Shown here one piece after another: positions 36,362-42,483 of a stretch of DNA of 64,000 bases. The notes below the pieces were generated by a model. The model had not been told where the DNA came from. It saw nothing but the letters and a program-made list of their open reading frames with translations, and ran no database searches. Position 1 is the stretch's first letter. Every line of letters begins with the position of its first letter. The DNA lies in the NCBI GenBank assembly GCA_907163225.1, contig OU015322.1, positions 868,001 through 932,000 of the forward strand, read 5' to 3'. The stretch comes from an uncultured Rhodocyclaceae bacterium (GTDB lineage Bacteria; Pseudomonadota; Gammaproteobacteria; Burkholderiales; Rhodocyclaceae). Both the position numbers and the translations under genes were made by a program.

Positions 36362-37546
36362 CTACTGGAAATTCCCGGCCAGTTCGAAGATCGGCATGTA
36401 CAGGAGCAGCACGATGCCACCAATGACGCCACCAATGACCGTCATCAGCAAGGGTTCGAACAAACGGGTGAAGGTGTCGACCAGGCGGTTGATTTCCTCG
36501 TCATAGAAGGTGGCGACGGCTTCCATCATGTCGCCGAGCTGGCCACTGCGTTCGCCGACGGCAATCATGCGCATGGCCACCGGCGTTGTCAGGCCGCCAC
36601 TTTCGGCCGCCTTGGAAAACGGCTGGCCCTGCTCGATGTCGGCAATGGTCTGCAGCAAGCCGCTACGCAGCGCCGACGGGAGAATGTCGGCAACCATGCC
36701 CAGCGTCGTCTTGAGCGGGATACCGGCGCGCAGCAACATGCCCGTAGTGCGGTAAAAACGGGCAAGAAAAACCAGCCGAATACGCTCACCGAGCGCCGGC
36801 ACGCGCCAGGCCGCACGGGCAACTGCGGCGCGCACGGCGGGCAGTGAAAACAGGCCAACCAGCCCGGCCATCGCCAGCACACAACCAATAGCCAGCGCCC
36901 CGGCATGGTGGTTGATGAAACCGCCCCAGGCGAACAGCAGGCTGGAGAGCCCTTCCGGATCACGCCCGCTGTCCGCAAAAACAAGGGCGAAACGCGGCAC
37001 AACGTAGCCGAGCAGAAAAAGCGTGACGATGGCGCCGACCGACATCAGCAAGACCGGATAGATGGCGGCGCTGACGATCTTCTTCTTGAGGTCGGCCACT
37101 TTTTCGTGGAACACGATGTAGCGTTGCAGCGCTTCCGGCATGTCACCGGTACGCTCGCTGGCCCTGACCGTAGCAACATAGAGATCGGGAAAAGCCTCGG
37201 GGTGGTTCTGTAGCGCGGTCGACAGCGACTGTCCTTCGCGCAGGTGCGTCAGCAGGCTGCTCAGGATATCGGACGTCAGCGAGCCTTGATCCTGTTCAGC
37301 CAGCGTTTCCAGGCCCTCAACAACCGTCAGGCCGGCCTTGAGCAGCGAAAGCATCTGCCGCGTGAACAGGGGCAGTGGAAATTTTCCGCCCCGCCCCGTC
37401 GCCTTGCGCTGGCCGAGCGGACGCAGCGAGACTACGACGCCTCCCTGGAGGGCAGGCGCCGATGCAACCAGTTCAGGAGACTCGGCCGCCACCGTCAGCC
37501 GGGAAACGCCCCGGCCAGGAAAGACGGCCATCACTTCGTAGTTCAT
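36362..37546 (-). CDS. gspF: Type II secretion inner-membrane platform protein GspF
   Basis: Polytopic platform protein of 394 aa. It has the duplicated GspF domain: FTRQMLSLLKAGLTVVEGLETLAEQ in the first half and FYRTTGMLLRAGIPLKTTLGMV in the second. Transmembrane segments lie near residues 170-190, 220-240 and 370-390. An N-terminal GspF cyto domain with about 60 extra residues is present. It lies between gspG (14 bp) and gspE (8 bp). Confidence 0.93.
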   Translation of the reverse strand: MNYEVMAVFPGRGVSRLTVAAESPELVASAPALQGGVVVSLRPLGQRKATGRGGKFPLPLFTRQMLSLLKAGLTVVEGLETLAEQDQGSLTSDILSSLLTHLREGQSLSTALQNHPEAFPDLYVATVRASERTGDMPEALQRYIVFHEKVADLKKKIVSAAIYPVLLMSVGAIVTLFLLGYVVPRFALVFADSGRDPEGLSSLLFAWGGFINHHAGALAIGCVLAMAGLVGLFSLPAVRAAVARAAWRVPALGERIRLVFLARFYRTTGMLLRAGIPLKTTLGMVADILPSALRSGLLQTIADIEQGQPFSKAAESGGLTTPVAMRMIAVGERSGQLGDMMEAVATFYDEEINRLVDTFTRLFEPLLMTVIGGVIGGIVLLLYMPIFELAGNFQ

Positions 37547-37560
37547 GACTTAACCGAGGC

Positions 37561-37965
37561 TCACCAGTTGGTGATGTCGGCGTTTTCGTCTTCGCCGCCT
37601 GCCTTGCCATCCTTGCCGAAAGAAAAGAGATCAAACTCGCCATGCTCACCTGGCTGGGCGTACTGGTAGGTAGCCCCCCACGGGTCAAGCGGCACATCTT
37701 TTTTCAGATACGGCCCCTGCCAGCGGCTCTCGCCTGCCGGGCGCTTCATTAGAGACGCAAGACCCTGCTCGGTATTGGGGTAGCGCCCCACATCAAGGCG
37801 ATATTGATCGAGCGCTTTTTCCAGCGAGTCAATCTGGGCCTTGGTCGCCTTGATTTCTGATTTACCGATTTGCGAAAAATACTTCGGGCCGACATAGCCG
37901 GCGAGCAGACCGATAATGACCATGACGACGAGCAGTTCAAGCAGGGTAAAGCCACGCTGACGCAT
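37561..37965 (-). CDS. gspG: Major pseudopilin GspG
   Basis: Type II secretion major pseudopilin, about 134 aa. The class III prepilin leader MRQRG is cut before FTLLELLVVMVIIGLLAGYVGPKYF, with Glu5 of the mature protein present. The C-terminal domain has the GspG features TKAQIDSLEKALDQYRLDVGRYP, EQGLASLMKRP, PYLKKDVPLDPWG and acidic calcium-site residues near the end. ATG 37965 is preferred over a TTG at 38025. It heads gspG-gspF-gspE-pilMNOP-like on the minus strand, with an AT-rich 160-bp upstream region. Confidence 0.94.
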   Translation of the reverse strand: MRQRGFTLLELLVVMVIIGLLAGYVGPKYFSQIGKSEIKATKAQIDSLEKALDQYRLDVGRYPNTEQGLASLMKRPAGESRWQGPYLKKDVPLDPWGATYQYAQPGEHGEFDLFSFGKDGKAGGEDENADITNW

Positions 37966-38187
37966 CAGTGATGCGGCAGCAGACGGCTGAAAACGATCGA
38001 AGAGTCGGGAAATAAATTTGCGCAACGCGGGCTCGCCAAAAGTGATTAATCGTATTGATGATAATACTATGCAAGCCGCGTTACATCAGCATGACTCAGG
38101 CCCGAGCGGCCAGCCAGTCATGCAATGGTCAATCCTTTGTAACACGCCGTGCCTAAACTGAACGGTTGGTTATATGATTGAAGCTCC

Positions 38188-38802
38188 ATGAATTTTCGCC
38201 CCGCCCTCCTCTGCCTTACCCTTGCTGCTCTCGCGCCGCTGCATGCGCTGGCGGCGAGCGGCATTTTCGGCTTTGTCGATGAAGACGGCGTCGAGCACCT
38301 CAGCAACATTCCCGATGACAAGCGCTACCGGTTGGTTCTGGCCGACCGCTTTGAACCGGCCCGCACGGCCTTGCGTGCGCCGCGCGGCGTGTTTGCGATG
38401 CCTTACGGCCAGCGGCCATTTCACGACTCGGTGATGCGCGCCAGCAGCGACACCGGCGTCGACGCCAAGCTGCTGCACGCGGTAATCAGCGTCGAATCCG
38501 GCTACAACCAGCGCGCCGTTTCACCCAAGGGCGCCACCGGCCTGATGCAATTGCTGCCGAGCACAGCCCGCCGCTATGGCACCGTCAATCTCCTCGATCC
38601 CAGCGAAAATATCCGGGCCGGCGCGCGCTATCTGCGCGATCTGCTGGGCATGTTCGACAACAATATGGAACTGGCGCTGGCCGCCTACAACGCGGGGGAA
38701 AATGCGGTTATCCGCCATGGTCGCCGCCTGCCGCCTTACGCCGAAACCCGGCGTTACGTGCCGCTGGTGGTAGCGCATTACCAGCGACTGGGCGGTCACT
38801 GA
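38188..38802 (+). CDS. Lytic transglycosylase with SLT domain
   Basis: Periplasmic murein-cleaving enzyme of 204 aa. A signal peptide (about 1-23, ALAAS) is followed by a DUF4124-like short segment (IFGFVDEDGVEHLSNIPDD). The SLT catalytic domain then has the catalytic Glu in AVISVESGYNQRAVSPKGATGLMQLLPSTA and the AAYNAGENAV motif. It lies on the opposite strand inside the secretion gene block and divergent from gspG, so it may open the cell wall for assembly of the machine. That role is inferred. Confidence 0.92.
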   Translation: MNFRPALLCLTLAALAPLHALAASGIFGFVDEDGVEHLSNIPDDKRYRLVLADRFEPARTALRAPRGVFAMPYGQRPFHDSVMRASSDTGVDAKLLHAVISVESGYNQRAVSPKGATGLMQLLPSTARRYGTVNLLDPSENIRAGARYLRDLLGMFDNNMELALAAYNAGENAVIRHGRRLPPYAETRRYVPLVVAHYQRLGGH

Positions 38803-38913
38803 GCGAGAAGCAGCAAGAGGTGCAGGTTTGCTGCAGCCACAGAAACAAAGGCTGACCCCTGGACCATAGAAGCAACTGCCGGCCGTACGGTCAACCGGAA
38901 ATTTCGACCAAAA

Positions 38914-40119
38914 TCAGAAACTCAAACGGACATTCAGGCTAAGGATATTGGCCTTGAAATCAGAATTGACCCGGGTTGAACTTCGGGTGTCGCGCTGATA
39001 GCCGGTCGACAGCGTCGCCCAGCGCACCGGCGCCCAGTCCACACTGACGCGAGCCGTTTGCAGCGTGTCGCGCCATTCCGGCTGACCGGTAACCAGCGCG
39101 CCCTCGTATTTGCGACGCTGCCAATCGTAGTTGAAGCGCGCAACCACCTTAGGGCTGATCTGCCAGGCCGGCTGGATATTGAAACCGTCGGCCACGTAGT
39201 AGCTACTGATCGGCGTTTGATAAGCGGCGACTTCGCGGCGCAAGCCAGTCGCCAACGAGATATTCCCGGTTGCCCGCCAGGTGTAATCAACGCGGCCAAT
39301 ATTTACCGAATAATCCCGCTGGCTGAAATGATCATGCTTTCGCGTCTGGTGCATCACCCGGCCGTCAAGGCTTGATTTACCGGTGAGCGGCACATACAGA
39401 CGAGCCTCGGTATCCGTCTGAGTAAATCCGGTATCAAATTGAGAATTGAACGGTGCTGGCACAACATCGAACCCAACCAGAGCCCGATCCTTGTACTCGC
39501 CGCTACCCTCTCGACGCAGCAATTGCAGGTAATTGCCGGACGGCCAGACGTACTTCGCGCCCAGCTCCCAGGAGTTCAACTCATAGCTGTTCTGCGCTGT
39601 GAATGTGCTGCTGTTGGATTGCTGATTATTGGTCAGGCCACCGAGTAATCGCCAGCCACCCATGACCTGCCATTCAGCGCCGAAATGATTGACATTGGTC
39701 CGCCGCACAATCGGGCGGGTCAATTGAGCACCCTGCGAGTAGTCGACAAAACTGGTCTGGGCCTCGACCTGGCTGAACGAAAGAACCCCCGTCAACCGAT
39801 GCGTCAGCGCCCAGTTCCAGGCACCGTTGTAATTCGTGGCGCGATAATCCAGGTAGTCATTTTTCGAATAGCGATAGTCGATCAAGCTCGCATCCAGCGA
39901 AAAACGCTGCTGAGCAAGCGGCTTGCTGAAGGCCAGTGTCGCTGATGTCGTCAGAATTGAATCGCTCTGTTGATTGGCGGACTGACGAAACAGATTGCTG
40001 TCTTGCTGATACCCCTCGGCCAAATAGACATTGAAGGTATCGTCCGCGTCGGCCTGTGCGGAAGGAGCCATGCAGGCCACCAGCAGGCAGCCGAAGAATT
40101 GACGAGTAGGGAAAGACAC
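38914..40119 (-). CDS. epsL: EpsL-type outer-membrane beta-barrel protein for EPS
   Basis: Predicted outer-membrane beta barrel of 401 aa of the XrtB-associated EpsL/BBP2-like group. A signal peptide (about 1-23, SAQA) is followed by alternating beta strands rich in aromatic residues and a C-terminal Phe (NVRLSF), as needed for BAM insertion. Family-like blocks are YQQDSNLFR near the N terminus and the D-rich strand turns. GTG 40119 is the start. Normally EpsL is encoded within or near epsDEFG; here it is separated from them by about 14 kb and sits in the secretion gene block. Confidence 0.85.
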   Translation of the reverse strand: MSFPTRQFFGCLLVACMAPSAQADADDTFNVYLAEGYQQDSNLFRQSANQQSDSILTTSATLAFSKPLAQQRFSLDASLIDYRYSKNDYLDYRATNYNGAWNWALTHRLTGVLSFSQVEAQTSFVDYSQGAQLTRPIVRRTNVNHFGAEWQVMGGWRLLGGLTNNQQSNSSTFTAQNSYELNSWELGAKYVWPSGNYLQLLRREGSGEYKDRALVGFDVVPAPFNSQFDTGFTQTDTEARLYVPLTGKSSLDGRVMHQTRKHDHFSQRDYSVNIGRVDYTWRATGNISLATGLRREVAAYQTPISSYYVADGFNIQPAWQISPKVVARFNYDWQRRKYEGALVTGQPEWRDTLQTARVSVDWAPVRWATLSTGYQRDTRSSTRVNSDFKANILSLNVRLSF

Positions 40120-40186
40120 CTAAGAAAATCCAATATCCAAAATAGATGGTGCAGCAATATACGACAAACCAAATAAAAATGGGGCT

Positions 40187-40318
40187 TCAGGCACCATTCC
40201 GGCTGATCGAAAAGCGATAGCCCATGCCTCGAACCGTCTGAACCATGCCGTCCAGTTCATGGTTTTCCAGAACGCTGCGCAAGCGACGAATATGCACGTC
40301 TACAGAGCTGGTCCCGTT
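40187..40318 (-). pseudogene. C-terminal fragment of an OmpR/PhoB-type response regulator
   Basis: The final part of a winged-helix DNA-binding domain is readable: SSVDVHIRRLRSVLE, then MVQTVRGMGYRFSIS, ending at 40187. No receiver domain or first half of the winged helix precedes it; the sequence changes to an IS3-family remnant. On the other side of that remnant a 12-codon open start (about 40757-40722, MSQGKESRPQKF) directly follows the pseudopilin gene and could be the original N terminus. The right boundary given is approximate. Confidence 0.75.
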
Positions 40319-40735
40319 TGTTTGGACAGATTTTCCACGGCGATAAGTGGAGCCCTGCAGGTGTAGCGTTGACGCTGTAGAAAAACCCTTTTCCTGAGCG
40401 CCTTTTCTAAAAAATCGTTCTCCAGCGTCAGCTGACCAATCTTGGCCTGCATGGTCTGGATATCCGGCCCGGATTCCTTTGTCGCTTTCTCGCCAAACAC
40501 GACCGACGAACGTTCCAGCAGTTGCGTCTTCCAGTCCGTAATCTGGTTCGGATGAACATCGAATTGCTGCGCCAGTTCGGCCAGCGTCTTCTCGCCCTTC
40601 ACGGCAGCGATCGCCACCTTGGCCTTGAACTCCGGCGAGTGATTCCGCCGCTTCCTTCTCGTCATACTCTTGCTCCATTTCTCGGCCGCTACGCGGCCTA
40701 CGGTTGAGCAAGGCTATCACTTATCCTTCTGTCAG
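40319..40735 (-). mobile_element. Internally deleted IS3-family element (orfA remnant)
   Basis: From ATG 40665 the minus strand encodes an IS3-family OrfA: TRRKRRNHSPEFKAKVAIAA, ELAQQFDVHPNQITDWK with its helix-turn-helix, then leucine-zipper-like QLTLENDFLEKAL. After about 95 residues the OrfA sequence breaks off and the frame continues into an IS-end-like stretch (GATAAGTGGAG and CTGTCCAAAC). OrfB is absent. The outer ends carry related GACAGA and GATAAGTG words in inverted orientation. Boundaries are estimates. It lies inside a destroyed response-regulator gene. Confidence 0.72.
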
Positions 40736-40766
40736 AATTTCTGAGGCCGGCTCTCTTTTCCCTGGC

Positions 40767-41459
40767 TCATCTTCTACCTGTGAAAATTTTTGCGGCGACC
40801 GCCGGGGCCGGGGCCGGGCTAGCCGGAGCAGCACCCGCACCGGAAGCGCTCCCCTGCCCTGGTGCAGCATTGGGTGCATTGGGCGCATTGGCAGCGCCGA
40901 CCTGACCTGTTGTGCCATTGCTGATAAACCGCCATTCCGAATAACTCACGGCGCCCTCGAAATCTTCCTGCTCGGGGCCGAAGCCGGCGATTTTAATAGG
41001 CACCTCTTGTGAGCGGCTGACGACGCCGATGATGCGGCCTTGCTGGCGGATCAGTTCCCACTGGCCGTCCGGATTCATCGGCTCGCGATAGAGGCGGCGC
41101 AGATGGCGGACCGGGTTCGGGAAGCGGGTGTCGAGCAGGAGGTCTTCGAGTTTTTGCGGAAACTGCGTGTCGCCACCGGGCGATTTGCTGAAATAGCTGC
41201 CGATGGCACGACGGTATTCCTCGCCGACGAAAAGCAACTCCTTTTCCTTCTCGCGCCGGCTTTCCATCTGCCAGAGAACACCAATACCGGCCAGGGCGAT
41301 ACCGGCGATGGCGATCGCGAACATCAGGCCGATATAGGTAAATCCGGCCTCCCGGAAAATTTCATTTTTGGCCAAAATTTCTGGTTGACCGCAATCTTCC
41401 ACGCCAGGGGACTTCCTTTGCGACGCTAGAAGTTCCCGTGGGGTGCAGAACCTCACCAT
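40767..41459 (-). CDS. Pseudopilin-like protein with long leader
   Basis: Third of three co-directional pseudopilin genes after the secretin, up to 230 aa. The prepilin motif is REAGFTYIGLMFAIAIAGIALAGIG, but Glu5 of the mature chain is replaced and the leader is about 38 residues if ATG 41459 is used. That ATG overlaps the previous stop, while an in-frame TTG near 41374 would give a short leader. The body has a KSPGG/PNPVRHLRRLYREPM region, and the C terminus is an Ala/Pro/Gly-rich tail. Confidence 0.8.
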   Translation of the reverse strand: MVRFCTPRELLASQRKSPGVEDCGQPEILAKNEIFREAGFTYIGLMFAIAIAGIALAGIGVLWQMESRREKEKELLFVGEEYRRAIGSYFSKSPGGDTQFPQKLEDLLLDTRFPNPVRHLRRLYREPMNPDGQWELIRQQGRIIGVVSRSQEVPIKIAGFGPEQEDFEGAVSYSEWRFISNGTTGQVGAANAPNAPNAAPGQGSASGAGAAPASPAPAPAVAAKIFTGRR

Positions 41460-41833
41460 GTCGAATATTCGCTGCCGTTCTGCCCCTGCCCTTCGGCCCC
41501 GCTGTGAATATCCCAGACCTTGCGCTGACCGGGTTCGTCCGGGGGCGGCACGATGACCCAGGTTTCGGTACTTTCGGTGATCGGGTCGGGTGGCACTTTG
41601 CGCAGGTAGCGTTTGGTCACCAGCTCTTCCAGCGTTTCCGGGTAACGCCCGGTGTCGGCTCGAAATTTATCGACAGCGTCACGCATGACGGCCAGCGATT
41701 CGCGCAGCGAAGCTTCGCGCGCCCGATCAAGGTGCTGAAAATAACGTGGCACGGCAATGGTCAGTAGCGTGGCGATCACCGACATGACGACCAGCAGTTC
41801 AATCAGCGTAAAGCCTTTTTTACGGGAGCGCAT
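41453..41833 (-). CDS. GspG-like pseudopilin
   Basis: Pseudopilin of 126 aa. The leader MRSRKKG is followed by FTLIELLVVMSVIATLLTIAVPRYFQHL with Glu5, then a helix and a short C-terminal domain with DTGRYPETLEELVTKRYLRKVPPDPI, close to GspG. It overlaps the next gene by 7 bp and follows the previous pseudopilin by 3 bp, so the three are one translation unit. Together with gspG at 37561 it gives this locus two GspG-type subunits. Confidence 0.9.
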   Translation of the reverse strand: MRSRKKGFTLIELLVVMSVIATLLTIAVPRYFQHLDRAREASLRESLAVMRDAVDKFRADTGRYPETLEELVTKRYLRKVPPDPITESTETWVIVPPPDEPGQRKVWDIHSGAEGQGQNGSEYSTW

Positions 41834-41836
41834 CGG

Positions 41837-42316
41837 CTACCACTCCCGGTAAGGAACGCCGTTCAGGCCGTTGCCCTTGGTCAGCGAATAAACATCAAAA
41901 ACATCGGCGCCCTCCAGCGGCTGATCCGGCGGGCTGGCGTAGCTGCGCTTGCCCCAGGTGCTGGCCGCAGGAGCTTCCGGGTCGGGAAAAAACGGGTCGC
42001 GCGGCAAACGGCGCAGGAAATAGAGCTTTCCCTTGTTCGGGTCCTGAATGTTCTCGACGCCATTGGCCAACTCTTCCAGCCGATGCGGATAACCGCTTTC
42101 GTCGATTTTTTTCTCCAGCTTGCCCTCGTCTATCGCTCGCCGATAGGCGTCGATCCCCGTGCGTATCTCACGCAGGGCCGTGCGCAATTCAGTTTCCTTC
42201 TGCCGCCTGGCCGTCATCTCGATCATCGGCATCGCCGTCATCGCCAGGATGCCGACGATGGCGACGGTGATGACCAGTTCGATCAGGGTAAAACCCCGGC
42301 CCGGCTTGCCGATCAT
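41837..42316 (-). CDS. GspG/GspH-like pseudopilin
   Basis: Pseudopilin of 159 aa. The leader MIGKPGRG precedes FTLIELVITVAIVGILAMTAMPMIEM with Glu5 in the mature chain. The soluble part includes ELRTALREIRTGIDAYRRAIDEGK and LPRDPFFP. ATG 42316 is chosen because it gives a normal short leader; the open frame continues to 42454 but that stretch is the MITE-like repeat, not coding. Hence the insertion sits immediately upstream of this start and supplies its leader region. Confidence 0.88.
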   Translation of the reverse strand: MIGKPGRGFTLIELVITVAIVGILAMTAMPMIEMTARRQKETELRTALREIRTGIDAYRRAIDEGKLEKKIDESGYPHRLEELANGVENIQDPNKGKLYFLRRLPRDPFFPDPEAPAASTWGKRSYASPPDQPLEGADVFDVYSLTKGNGLNGVPYREW

Positions 42317-42321
42317 GGTTA

Positions 42322-42483
42322 GTGGTCTGCTTCGCAATTGATCGATCCATGAAAGCTTGTCTTTGTGCCCCTGGCGTTGTTGCTCATCCTCGCAATAGCT
42401 TCGGCTATTGCTGCGGTTCGCGCCTATCCAGGAACACAAATCCGTCGCCTTCATTTTGGCTCGCCAATTACCAAGCAGACCAC
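42322..42483. repeat. 162-bp MITE-like imperfect palindrome with TA flanks
   Basis: The sequence begins GTGGTCTGCTT and ends with its exact complement AAGCAGACCAC. Inner parts of both arms also pair (AATTG, TTTGTG with CACAAA, CCTGG with CCAGG), converging on a central GCAATAGC-TTCG-GCTATTGC hairpin. TA dinucleotides flank both ends (42320-42321 and 42484-42485), as expected for IS630/Tc1-type target duplication. It codes for no transposase, separates the secretin from the pseudopilins, and its right TA is part of the secretin stop codon. Confidence 0.8.

Noticed and set aside
40187-40720. 177-codon open frame spanning the IS remnant and response-regulator fragment
   Set aside because: It reads the IS orfA out of frame for most of its length and is a chance fusion, not a functional protein.
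42317-42454. N-terminal extension of the first pseudopilin to 205 aa
   Set aside because: The extra residues come from the MITE-like palindrome. ATG 42316 gives the normal short prepilin leader.
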